Position numbers and translations under genes: made by a program. Source: Toxoplasma gondii ME49 (taxonomy: Eukaryota > Apicomplexa > Conoidasida > Eucoccidiorida > Sarcocystidae). Taken from it: a stretch of DNA of 64,000 nt. Below are positions 37,803 through 50,200 of this stretch, in pieces (within the stretch, counting starts at the first letter, position 1; the number at the start of each line of letters is the position of its first letter). Under the pieces are notes generated by a model. That model did not search any database. It had not been told where the DNA came from and was given only the letters and a program-made list of their open reading frames with translations. The stretch covers positions 3,559,189 to 3,623,188 of the forward strand of contig NC_031475.1 in NCBI RefSeq assembly GCF_000006565.2. The letters are read 5' to 3'.

Positions 37803-40800
37803 CTTGTATGGATGCAAGGGCAGAGGAACAGGTGGGTGATGGAATGCATTTCGATTTTCAGACGATACGATCGGAGCGAGATAGTCTCCTCGCGAACAAC
37901 GAAGCGCTGTCGAAGAAGACAAGCAGATTACAGACGCAGGCGTCGCGCATGAACGAAGCCGAGACCCAGGTGAGTGCTAAACGTCTGTTCTTCTTCCCGC
38001 TCTGTTCTTCTCTTCTTCCGTCTCTCGTCTTTCGCTTCGTATTCGTCCTATCGGTCATGCGTTACCTCGCTTTGCTTCGTCCTTTTCTCCCCGTAGCTTG
38101 AGGAACTTCGAGAAGAAAACGGATCTCTGCAGCAGCAGCTCCAGGCGGCTCAATCCGAGCGCCAGTCTCTGCAGAACGACCTCGAAGGCGTGCACTGTCA
38201 ACTGAGGTGAGACATGCTTCGCTGTAAGAGACATCGAGCGACTGCGCTCACCTTCCTTTTCCAGGCAGATGCGACTCTGTCGACTGCGAAACTCTTCACG
38301 AGATCCAAGGTCTCCTCTGTCGGCAGAGCAGAGTGAAGATGACATTTTTCTTTGTGTTGGCATACGCCCCTCGTCCACACCGCCCTGTGTGACGGGCAAA
38401 CCGACACTCACGCCTAGAGACTCAGCACCCTTCCACCGTTCAACTGAGTCTCCCGCGGTCTCCTGTTGTCTCTGCTTCACTCCATTCTCCAAACTGGTTT
38501 CGATCTGATCGTCACTCCGTTTCTGCAGCTGCGCTTCTTTGGCTGCCCACACATGTACATATTCATCTCTATATATACATCTATATATATATATACATAC
38601 ATATATGTACATCTATATATCTACATGTATATACATCTATATATATATATCTACATATATATACATATATATACATAAATATATATATATATATATATAT
38701 ACATTTGTACAACTACGTCGATCTGTATCTGTACTTGAGTCTTCCTACCTATGTCTGCATTTATATGTCGAGCTTTTCGTTGTAGCTGTGTTTGTTTCTA
38801 CGTCTCTCTGTGGCAGGCTGTGCGTATATGCATGTATGCATGTACGTCTGCGTGTGTGCCTTCGTATACATCTGCCATTATTTCAGTATTTGTCGTGACA
38901 TGTTGAAGCGCGTGCCTTCCTGTCTCGCCATGAACAACGTCTCAGCATGGACGTCATCGCAGACCTCTGCACGATGTTGAAAACAGGAATCGCGCAGGAC
39001 GTCCTCGTCGCGTCTGCCACAACGGAACTTCACTCATTTGGATTCTGACGTTTTTTTCATTTCTTTTTCTCCTAGAGAGGCACAGCTTCGAGAGGAAGAA
39101 ATCCTCAGGAAGCACGCAGAGGCTCTGGAGAAGTCGAGAAGCAACAGCGAGCTGCTCTCTGTGAACTCGCAACTTCAGTCTCAACTCGAGGTCCGCGTTG
39201 CTCTTCAGTTCCATTTTCGATGGCCTTTGAACTCAGAAAAGTACACAAACCATTTGTGTGCCAATCTCTTTCACTCGACTCAAGGTCGTGCAGTCAACCA
39301 ATCATGTCAACGGAGATATCACGGATCCATATTTATCCATCTGTATACATCTATATACCTATACCTATCTATCTATCTATCTAAGTTGGCATCCACCTAG
39401 GGTGTGGGTATAAGCACTACGTGCGTACGTATATATAAATATATATATATATATATGTATATACATAAATATATATATTTTATTTTAGAATGCAACTCTT
39501 TCACTGAGATTCCGTCTTCTTGAGAACTGTCGAAACTATATTGAGGATGCTTTGTGGGTTGTGGCGCTCGAGTTTGTGAAGGAAATCCTTTTTTTTGAGT
39601 TATCAAGTCGATGCATGCCTTTCGCACTACCCAGTGCCCCGCTGTGCACAAAGGGGAGAATGCAGTGACTGAATCGCCCACGGATGAGTCCACTGAAATG
39701 GCCTTTTTGAACATTCGCCGTCTGCACATCTGTAACCTCGGCTTGCCAGTTGAGTTCAATTTCAGAAATGAAAATTGTGCGCGTCACCGAAGCATGATTG
39801 AGGTGATATGGAACTCTTCGCTCGATGCGACCAAGTCCAGTGACCGACCCGGCGCTTGTCTTGAGTGTCTGAGGAATGAGGAAACACAGGACTTGGGGCA
39901 GAACGCCGAGAGGGAAAGAGAGCAGAGACGCTTCTTGTCTTCTTCTTCTGTTGTTTTTCTTCTCGTCTTCTTCACCCTCCTGCGGTCGGGGACGCGAGCG
40001 CCTGTTTCTCTTCGTATCGAGTCTCAGAATTTCGCTCTACTTGTGTTTCTTGTCACCCGTTGGAGAGGGGATCAGTGTCTTCTTTTTTGATCGCTTTGGC
40101 GGCCTCCTCGATCGTTGCTTCTCGACAGGAACGCTCGACGCAGCTTCTCGAAAGCGAGAAACGCAGCGAGGAAAAGGAGGCGGAGCTCCAGAGCGAAATT
40201 GCGGAGTTGAAAAAAAAAGTCGAGGAACTCGAGGTAGTCCCTTCACAACTCTCGAGCCATGTGTGTTCGTTTTCTCTCCGCTCCGTTCGCAGCAGAAGCT
40301 CCAGTCCTGCTTTTCTCTGTTCACCCGAACCTGCACAAGGACTTTCTGCAGTCGCAGCGCGACGGCCTGTTCAGCCTGGAACTGTCTTTGCATCTCGCCA
40401 GTGATGTTCCGTCTCTCTGTCACCGCTGGCGTGATGGCCGACGTCCACATTCATCTGCGTCAGAGTTGTTGTGCTCATCTCTCTCTGTATTTGCAGGCAA
40501 ACGCACAAAACCGTATCTGTCTCTCTGTGTCTTTCCTCCCTTGTCTTTTGATCCATGCCTCTGCACCGACGCTTCTACCTGCCTCGTCTAAGTCTCTCGA
40601 GCGACGTCTTCCGACCTGTGCCTACGCGCCTGCCTACCTCTCTCTATCTGTATCCTTATCTCTATACATGCATGCCTATCGACCTACACCTGTTGAGCTA
40701 TAGGAATGCATGTACACATATATATATATATATACATATATATACACATATGCATACATATATAAACATGTATATACATATACGTATATATATACATATA

Positions 40801-43800
40801 TATACATATATATGTGTATATGCATGCGGATGTATGAGACTTTGCCGGCGTCTAGGTTTTCAACAGAGACGCGTGTGAGATAGCACTCAGCGACTTTCGT
40901 GAATGTGTGCGCCTTTTCACCTCTCTTTTCTTGCCTTTTTTCTTTTCTTCTGATTTATTATTTTTTTTCAGACGGAGCTGGCGACGTCGACTTCGCCGCT
41001 TCTGTCTCGACTCGCAGCTGCAGAGCAGCAAGCCGCTTGTGCAAGAGAAGAAGGCGCGCGTTTGTCCGTCGAAATTCGCAAGAGAATGGAAGCAGAAATA
41101 GAGGACATTCGAGGCCGCGCGGCGGAAGAGAAACGACTTCTGAGCAACGAGATCGACCGAAAACATGCAGAGGCAAGCGAGCTGCGGAGACAGCTCGAGA
41201 CCCTGGTGAGATCTCCCGCTCCCCTGTGGAAGACCAGCTGTATCATGGATTCGCCCTATATACGGAGAGCACCCGGTGACTTGTTTAGAAACGCGTATAG
41301 GTGCATGCAGCGACTCACTTGGCGGTTGCGCGGCTTTCAAAAGCGCAGCACAATCCTTTTTCGCATTTCTGCGGAGCTCGGCAGCCAGTGGTTTTTTCTC
41401 TCCTTTTTGGCGTCGACGGTTCGACTTCTCTTCTTTCTCAGAAGCTCGAAGAATCTGTTAAGGCTCCGACAGACGCCGCGGCAGACGAGAGGGAGATTCA
41501 AGCTCTCAGGGCGACTCGCGCGGATCTTGAGGAGCAGCTCCGGCACACTCGCAGTCTTTTGAAGTCGAAAGACATGCAGGTTCGGCGCCGTTTTTCTTGC
41601 ACAGCGCTTCTCAAGACTTTCCCCTGTCTTACCTCGGTTGCTGTCTCTCTCCACTTGCCTGCCCATCCATTAAGCTTCTCCGCCAGTGCCGTTATCTACA
41701 TCGGTGTATCGCTCAATCTCTCTCTCTCTATCTCCCATCCGTCGCTATGTGTACCCTCAGTACCTGTCTTTCCAAGTTTGTGTGCCTGTGTCAACGTCTG
41801 TCTGCATGCAGCTCTGCATCTCAGTCGGGATGGAGAGTTAGAGCGAGGTCGTCTCCACATTTGAGAGGCTGAGACCGAACTGGGTAGTCGTGTGCTGAGT
41901 TTCCGACTTTTTTTGAGAAGAAGTTCTTGTCGGCAGCGAGAACTCTTCGGTTGCTTGCTCCACGCTAGTTACTCCTCGCGTTTCGAGTTCCGCGAGCTGC
42001 ATCGTCCGATGGCGGAACGTCGGTGGTTTTCTCAGATCGACGCACTGCGAAAGGCAGTGGAAGAGCTCCGCGAGGAGATTCGAAAGGAGGAATGCGTTGC
42101 GTCCACGGGGAGCCCCCGCCTGGAGAGAGCAGAGGAGAAGAAACAAGAAGAGAAGCGTCCAGGAAGAGGAGGAACGGCGGGAGCAGGCGACCGAGAGCCG
42201 GAGAGAGCAAGAGGAGAACTTTTAGAGGTGAGACTCACCGAATGGCGAGTTGTCTGTTTGTGTAGTCGAGCGAAGGAGGTCCCCAAGAGATGTTCCAAGA
42301 AAGGAAACTGGCCATGGGTCGACACTCAGGCAGGGACTTCGCAGTCCAGCCTCTCTGCTGCTTTCTCTCCCCTCCTTTGTCGATTTCCTGCCCTCCTTTC
42401 TGTCTTTCTGTGCGCGCAACGGAGACTCACTTCTCCTCAAAAAGAGCGCGTGGAGCAGTCTCGTCTGTGCGAACTCCGCGAGTCGGATTTTCCGCTATTC
42501 TGCGAGGAAACGCGTGACGTCTGGTTCGCGTCCTGCGGCTTTTCGGATCGCTCGTGTCTTTTCAAACCTTTCAACAGCGAGAGAAAACGGGTTGTCGTCG
42601 CACCTTGTGCATCCTGCGAATTCGAAAAGGAGAGTCGTGTGCGAGGCTCGAGAGAGCGCTGGGAGCTGTTTTTTTTCATGTTCCAACGCCCCCCAAAGAG
42701 CGACGCAGAGAACAGAGACGAACGCGACGCGAATGGCCGCGCCGTGTGACGAAGTCGCTGTTTGCGTCGAGATTTGATCGCCGCAGAGATTGTGGATATT
42801 TCTTCTTCTCTGCAGACCCCACACCCCCGCGGAGACAGCCAGAGCCACCCAGGGCCTGCGCATGCAGTTTCGGAGACAGGCGTCGGCGACGTTTGCGAAA
42901 GTCAAGACGCAGGAGAGCGGCAAGGAAGCGAAGACCTGCGAGAGTCGCAGAAGCCTCGGGAAACCATAGAGGCGCCTTCGTCCACAGCGTTTGCTTCTTC
43001 TCCGTCTGCGCTGCCCTCGACGTTCTGCTCTCAAACTCTTGCAGCGTTGCAGAGCCATACGTTCGGTGAGACGTCTGTTTCTTGAAACAGAAAAGTTGAC
43101 TCACGCGGAAAAAATACTTTGGAGGGGACAGGAGAGGGATCAACGAAGGGGAAAGAAGCGGCAGCGAAGGAGGACGGTGGAGAGAACAAGTCGGGTGCGA
43201 GCGCTTGAGGATGGAAGTGTAGACCACTGTGACTCTGGTCTGGATGTCGGCTCCGACGGCTGCGAGTCTCGTACGAATCGATGGAGGGAACGCGTTGGGC
43301 GTCACGATGCGTCTGGTGTCTCCCTGAAGTCGTCGAGGTACTTTTTCAGCGACGGGAGCTGTGCCGAGGAAGAAGAGGAAATCCTTCAAGCCTGGAAAAG
43401 ACGAGTTGTTTCTGAAGAAAGATGGTTTTTTCGCAGGAAAGCAAGCGATTCGACAAGTCGCGGCGCTTCAGGCCGAGCTGTGCGTGACGGTGGAGCAGCG
43501 GAACGCCTTCGAGGCTCAATGCGAGCGCCTCATGCAGGAAAAGGACGCTCTCAAGTGAGTTTTTTCCTGGTTGCCTCTCTCGACTCCGCGCCCCAGTTCC
43601 GACCGCCTGCAGCCTCTCGAGACTTCCTGCGTTGCTGTCTGAAACTTCCGGCCTCGGTGTCGCGTTCACTCCACTTCCGCGAACGACCTCTCTCTTGACG
43701 TCTTCCTCTCTCTCTTCCCTGCTTTCTTTCGCAGCGCGCGAATCGAAGAACTCCAGTGGAAACGCGGCGGCCCTGGAACAGAGGAAGAAAAGTACGTTCT

Positions 43801-44667
43801 TCTTCTTCTTCTTTCTTCTCTTTCTCTTCTTCTCTCTTCTTCGCTCTTTGTCCTGCGCTTCCTTCAAGCGCCGACGTTGTCCACCCTGTGTCTGTGCGTC
43901 TGTGGCACCTGGCTCTCTCAGCGCATGCAAAGTACGGAAGGCTCGTCCTTTTTTTCTGACAAAGCAGTGGGTCGCGGAGTCGGACGAGCGACGCGCTGCG
44001 GCGCCTGTCCACTCTCCACAGTGACGTGTATATGTGTGTGCGTTTTTTCTCCTGGAAAATGTTCTCCGCTCTTGCGCCGATACTCTCTCTCCCGCTGTCG
44101 GGGGCCGTATACAAGAAAGTGATGCTCAGGTATGGTGGAGCGCTCGACTCAACAGACAGCGCTCGTCACCGACGGTGCATCTGAGTTCTTTCGGATGAAG
44201 GAGAAAAAAGAATGGAAATCCACTCACCACTCAGGCTGACCCCCTTGAGATCTCCTCCTCTCTCCATCCCAATCGCTTCGAGACCTGCTGCTCGCGCGAG
44301 AAGGGAGGAGGAGGAGAGAGGTTTCACAGACTTTCAAAACCTATAGCTCTCAGGTTGGGGTGAATTCTGACGTAGGTTTTCGTCGCTTTTTCCACTCGCT
44401 ATTCCCCGTTGTTTCGCGCAACGCGCAGAACGCACAGAGTCGCGTCTTCAACGCATGCGACTAGGACCATCCGTGGAGAAATCTGAGTTTTCTCGATTTT
44501 CTTCCAGGCTGGAGGCCGCCGCAGAGCTGATCGGCGAGCTTCAGGACGAACTGGAGGAGCAGCAGGAAGTCGTCCGCATGTACAAAGAACAAGCTGAGGA
44601 ATACGCGAGAACGATTGCAGAGCTGCTCAGCCAAATCGAAGAAAGAAAAACATCCACAGAACGGTGA
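33253..44667 (+). CDS. TMF1-like golgin (Golgi vesicle tether)
   Basis: Predicted join(33253..36606, 37155..37349, 37862..37969, 38097..38206, 39076..39190, 40129..40233, 40972..41205, 41442..41579, 42036..42227, 42816..43065, 43437..43554, 43735..43791, 44508..44667), 1,711 residues, all phases consistent. The start MHSLFKSALEAARSVSSQL resembles the N-terminal amphipathic helix of TMF1. A long acidic Ser/Ala/Glu-rich region with poly-Pro (about residues 310-322) fills the rest of exon 1. From about residue 1065 a coiled coil runs to the end. The last three exons (AELCVTVEQRNAF, ARIEELQW, ELIGELQDELEEQ, VVRMYKEQAEEYARTIAELL) follow the TMF1 C-terminal domain, where human TMF1 has MYGEKAEEAEELRLDLED and VKNMYKTQIDELL. 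TMF1 captures vesicles at the Golgi through Rab6. Exon 1 stays open to an upstream ATG at 33058. The family call rests on the two ends, since coiled coils align easily. Confidence 0.72.
38569..38703. repeat. (TA)n / TACATATA array
   Basis: About 135 bases of TA dinucleotides interrupted by TAC and CATC, in the TMF-like gene intron between 38206 and 39076. Confidence 0.9.
39360..39483. repeat. (CTAT)n and (TA)n microsatellites
   Basis: A CTAT tetranucleotide run (about 39367-39384) followed by TA arrays (39429-39483), in the TMF-like gene intron between exons ending 39190 and starting 40129. Confidence 0.85.
40718..40824. repeat. (TA)n array
   Basis: TATATA with CATATACA interruptions, in the intron preceding the 40972 exon of the TMF-like gene. 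Confidence 0.9.
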
Positions 44668-45863
44668 AGGAAATAACCACCACGGACCTCAAAGCCATCT
44701 GGAAAAATCTACAGATCCCTATACACAGGGAAACATTCAGGGAGTACAGATACACAATATATATATATATATATATGCGGTTATGTGCATCAATATGTAT
44801 ATATATATATATATATATATGTATATACATGCACGTATATATGCATATATATGTATATATTTATATATATAGACTGTGTACAGGCGTCTACTTGTACATG
44901 TCCAACTGTGTGTTTGTGCTGGTGAAAGAGCGGAAGAGAAGGGATTGCCTGAGTGGGATGCGAAGGAGAGACGAGGGAATAATTTTGATTTTTTAGGAAG
45001 ACAGAGACTCGGAAAGATATTTCGAGTGATTCGGCGCCGAGAGACTGTGAGGTCGCGTGGAAAAAGTAAAGGAGAGGGATTCCCTTTTTTCGAAACTTTG
45101 CAAAACCTCGCTTGCGCGCTGTGGCCGCTAACTCCCGCTCCTGGAGCGCGCGCAGATCTGCCGTCCGTGTTTGAGGCAACTGAAAAACTTCTTTTTATCG
45201 AATTCGGTGACTCCGAATGATGTTCAGTCGAATCGAGAACGCAGCATGAATCAGCTGCATGAACGAAAATAGGAAAGAAAACCTGGCGACCGCGTGATCT
45301 GTCTCCCTTCGTTCCACTTGCTGAACGTTTCACCTAAAGCGAGGAGGCAGACCCTCTGAAGCCGCAGCGAGAGCATGAGAAACGCGAGACGAAGTAAGAG
45401 GAGGAACTCGGGAAGAACTGGACGGAGAAGCTGACAAAGAGATAAAACCAGCGAAGCAGCTGGCGAAGAAGTCCTTTCGCTTGTCTCCGAGAGGAGAGAC
45501 GCACTGGACGGTTGTCGCTTCTCAAGGCAGAAATGAAAGAAAACAAACATGTCGCCTTCAAACCATTAGCGACGCGCTGATACACCCGAAAAAAGGAACT
45601 CCAACAATCGCAGCCACAGTGAGAGACTCCTCAGAGCGCCACAGAAGCTCTCGAAAACGCTTCTCTCTGCGCCGCTTTTTCTGCCGCTTCCCCTCTTTCC
45701 CCCTCCCCTCCACGGCACTATAATCACGTCACCCATCTTTTTTCTCTTCTTCTTTTTCCTTTTTCTGTTCTTCTTTTTCTTCTTCTCCTCTCCGTCTTCT
45801 GTCTCGTCGTCCACCTTCTCCTGCTCCTGCACCTTTTTGCTTCTCTGCGGCCGTCTCCTTTCT
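44668..45863. other. Convergent intergenic region TMF-like / SRP68
   Basis: Holds the 3' flanks of two convergent genes. It includes a TA array at about 44758-44872 immediately after the TMF-like stop codon and a TTCTTC run at 45738-45800. I see no supported gene. Confidence 0.55.
44758..44872. repeat. (TA)n array in the presumed TMF-like 3' UTR
   Basis: Long imperfect TA array beginning about 90 bases after the TMF-like stop codon. It would lie in the 3' untranslated region or at its end. Confidence 0.85.
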
Positions 45864-47243
45864 TCACCTGCCGAAGAGAGACTTGACAAGTCCGCGAAGC
45901 GCACCGCGCTTGCCGCCGCCTTCCGTTCGAGCCTTCAAGTCAGGCCGTCCGTAGGACGCGAGCGCCTGTACGTACATCCGAGATCGCGTCGCAAGAAGGT
46001 CCACAGCCATACGCGTCGATTGCTCGGGGAAACCGAGAGACGAGGAGAGCCATGGAGCGGCAAAAGACCCAGGCTACAGCCGCCAGGCAGATGTGCAGCA
46101 CCGCTCTCTCCACAGAAGAGGAGCAAGAGAAGACCGAGAAGAAAGAGTCGAGTGAGGAAGAGAAAAAGACGCAGAGGGGAGAGAGGAATCCTGCTGCGAA
46201 AGAGAAAAACTGAGAGAACATTCAGGAGGTTGTGGGATGAAGAAAGAGACAGAAAAAAGAGACAAGAAAAGAGACAGGAAAAGAGACAAGAAAAGAAACA
46301 AGAAAAGAGACAAGAAAAGAGACAGGCAAGGGAAGAAAGACACACGCGAGAGATCTGTGTCTCCTACCAAATCGAAGAGTATGGGCTTGCAAGGCAGCGG
46401 TTCCAGACGCGGGAGGACATACTGCGCAGCGACTGAGAGCATCTGCGGAACACAGGACGCAGCGAACAGAAAACTCGAAAAAAAGTCCTATGCAGTGCCT
46501 CAATCGCCTCTCTCTGTCTTCACCATCTTCCTCACTTCCCCTCTTCTAACAGGAGATGTTTCGACCTATATGTATGCAAATGTGTATGAATGCATGTATG
46601 TAGGTATTAAAAATGCGTGTGTTTCCGGTGGATCCGCAACTTCACATTTACAGACGATTGTACACCTCCAGAATTCACTGTCCGTTTTCCTTGATCCTGT
46701 TGTCTCCAAGTGCATGCGTTGTGTCTCGAAACATTCGCACCTCTCGGCTTCCTTCGCCTTTCGAACTCTGCGCGGCGTTGCCTTTCTTGCCGCTTCGCTG
46801 GGGCAAGGCTAAGAGCGGCGCTGAAGCATCTTCGTCAGGACATCCCGCCGCTTTCAGGTCCTCTGTACACACGTACAGTGAGACGCGGAGATCCAAATTT
46901 CTCCGACAAAATGCACGCGCCTGCTCTCGAGCGTCGCGAGCAACGGAAGACAACGGGACTCTCAAAAAAGTGGAGAGACACCCGTGAGCGGATCGAACGT
47001 CCAAGCTCGTGAACGAAAAACTCTGTCTCGAAAAAAATTCCGCCTCTTCATCACGTACTCATTAAGTTGCCAGATATCTATATCTGTATGTATCTATCTA
47101 TCTATCTATGTATGTCTACCTATTTATATCCATTCAAATCTACCTACGGACTCACATCCACGTATATCTACGGGTGTCCATCGCCCTGTCTTTCAATGTC
47201 GCTCTCTACGCATATATATAAAAATATATAAATATATATATAA

Positions 47244-47278
<35 letters not shown>

Positions 47279-50200
47279 TGCATGCATGGAGATGCTGGGC
47301 GCTTTCGAGAGTTCTGGGGCAGTGCGGAATTGGTGAAGCGACAGTTGAAGAAATCGGTCATCGCGCGGGGGCTGCTTTACCTCTGACGATCGCGGCGAGG
47401 TTTCGAGCCTCGAAGCGGCGCGCCAGCTCGGCGACGACGCGCTGCACAAACACCGCAGAGCCGAGCAGAATCGCAGATGATTTTCTCTTCGCGGCAAAGG
47501 TCCTTCTGCTCCTCTCGCAGCTTCTCGCCTCAAGGGAGAACAGACGAAAGCCAGGAAGTCAAGCAAGAGCGGAAAAGGAGAGGGAAGGACTTCGCGGAGA
47601 CCGGCGAAAAATCCTTCGTCCGGACGCAGCCTCACGAAATGTTCTCTGCATCTTTTTCTCTCCTCAGTCAGCGACCGGACAGTTGATCGTCTGTCTCTGT
47701 TGTCTCTGTCTCTCCCCCTCTCGTTCGTCTTCCGGCTCCGTTGCTCGTTTGCAGCCTTTCCTTGCTGCTTCGTGTGCTCGACTTGCCTGCAGCGCGATGA
47801 AGAAGATGTCTAGGCGGCCCTGAGGGTCGTCGACCGGCATCACCTGCAGCAGAAAAAAGTGTTGAAAACAGGGACAGGAAAATCTTAAAGAAATGCAGCA
47901 ACGCGCGGAGACACCAAGTCGACTCTCTTGCGTCGTGGAGCGAAAACAGTCGGCGGAAAAAATGTTTCAAGCACAAAGAGAGAAACATCTGCAACAGTGG
48001 AGCACAGAGAAGCGCGCACTGCCTTTGTGCCTCGCCTCGCTCTCTCTATCCGTCCTTCTTCTTGGTCTTGAGAGATCCGTTTCGGACCTGTTTCCTCGTC
48101 TTCGTTCCCTTCTCTGTGGAATTGCTTTCTTGCTTTGCGGAAAAACTCCTCGGTTGTGTTGCCGTCTTCCTCCTACTCTCGTTTTCCTCTTCCCTCTCTG
48201 CTAACTGCTTGTGAACTCCGCATGAGAGTCCCGAACATGCAATGTTGTCTCCTGAAGCGCTAAACGCGTTCCTCTCGAAACGCGTCTCTCCGACCTGCGG
48301 TTGGGGGACGAGGGTCTTCGACCGCGAAGATACAGCCGCGGCGAGAACTGAACAAAGACAGCAGAACAGCAAGACGATCGAAACATACACTCTCCCCTCT
48401 CCTCCTTTTCTCGGAGACAGTCGCTGTGAAGAAAGAATAAAGAACGTCGGCTCTGCCGGAAACCGTGCAGGTTCACCTCCTTTCCGCCTTCTCCTTCGGC
48501 CTCTCTCGGTTCCCTTTACACACTTGCGTTCTTTTGCTTCTCTCTCTCTCTTCTCCCTTTGAGCACTCCCCTTTTCTCTTCCTCTCTCACCGTAGGCTTC
48601 AGGGAGTTTGCCGACGGAGGCGTCGAAGACGGCGAGGCAGAGAGCTCTGAAGCGAAAGACCCGCACAGTCCAGTTGAGCAGCATAGTATTTCTTCTCGCT
48701 CTCTTCGACGTCTTCGTCTCTCCGTTTTCCTCTCTTTTTTTGCGTGCCTTTGCCTCGCTGTCTTCCTGTCTTCCCCTCAAAACTAGCTTCCCCTGTACCT
48801 CTCTCGTTTTACCTCCCTCCTCCTCTCTAAAAAACGACTTCGCCTGTCCACTGCTGCGTTCCTGCGTCTTCGTCCGCTGCAGGACTCGCAGTACATACTG
48901 CTGTTTCCACCTTCTCTTTGTCTCGCAACGAAAGCCACAAATGCGTTGTAGGGAAAGACGCCCAAGGAAAGAACTCGCCGCTTCTGCGGTCACCCTCTCG
49001 CGCTTCTCTGTTTTTTCCGTCCTTTGAAATCTTTATCCCTCTCGGTTTCACCTCCTCCACGACCTTCTCTATCATCTTCTTGTCTTCTCCAGAGGAAACA
49101 AAACTGGAGCAGAGGATTCCTTTTCCGTTCTCTTTCCGACCTGCTGTCCTTCGCGATTTTCATCCACTGCTGCATGCGCAGCTTCCGACTCTGGTCGAGG
49201 TTCTCCTCCTCCATCATCTTCCCGATCCCCTGAACAGGAAAAGATACACGTCTCCGTCTCTATTCTCCCTCTTTCGAGCGCCCTCTCGCAACCTCTTCAA
49301 ACCGATGCGAAGCTCCTCTCGCGCTCCCGGAGGAAAAGTCTCCTCCGTAGACCAGCACAGGTCTACCAGCTGCTGCATGCAGTGAGCATCTAAAGCCGTT
49401 CCAAAGGAAAGTAAAAATAACTGAGTGTTCCACATCGACTCACACCCAACTCCTTCTCTCTCCCTATACAGCTGTCTACAAGCTAGCTGCATACACCAAT
49501 ACAGATTAATAAAAAAAATCGTGTCTTATACATCAGTGTAAATATACTCTATCTGTATACACCAACCTATAATACATACACAAATATACATATATATGTA
49601 TATATATATATATATGTCTGTTTTTGTGTAAAGCGCGCCGCCGTTGTCTGCTTACTTGCTGCAGAAGAGAAGCGTAGCGGACGCCTGCATCCCCCCTGAG
49701 GTTCTGATGTTTGTGCTGCCAAGGACCCGGCGATTTTTCTGACAAGAAGCGCAGAGAAAGCGACGAATGGAACTCCGGATTTGACAACTGATTTAGATCT
49801 TGCGGAAGTTGTTCACTGATTGATGCTGCATGTTTCGTGATGTTTTTTTCTCAGACGAGACAAGAAAAGAGGGATGGGGGTGCGAGAAGAAAGCAAGGAA
49901 GCATGGCAGCGACAGGCCTCTTGTCCACGCTGCATCACTTTCGCTCTTTTTTCCTGAGCCAGCCTTCTGTTGTGTCTCAAAGTTTTTCTCTGTATTCTTC
50001 GGTTTGTACTTGTAGATGTTTGGATGCAACTTTGAAAAGAACTTCGGCCTCATGCTTCAAGGGCGTTCGCCTTTGAAAAGGAATTCCTTACCGTCGCTGC
50101 GTCGGAGATTGAGGAAGAAACGCAGCAGCAACAAGATGTCTCTCTCGACCTCCAGACAGCGCGAAATGTCAAGACAGTACCCTGACAGAACAGACAACGA

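Noticed and set aside
46233..46330. CRISPR-like array
   Set aside because: Short 10-bp purine repeat without spacers, in a eukaryotic intron.
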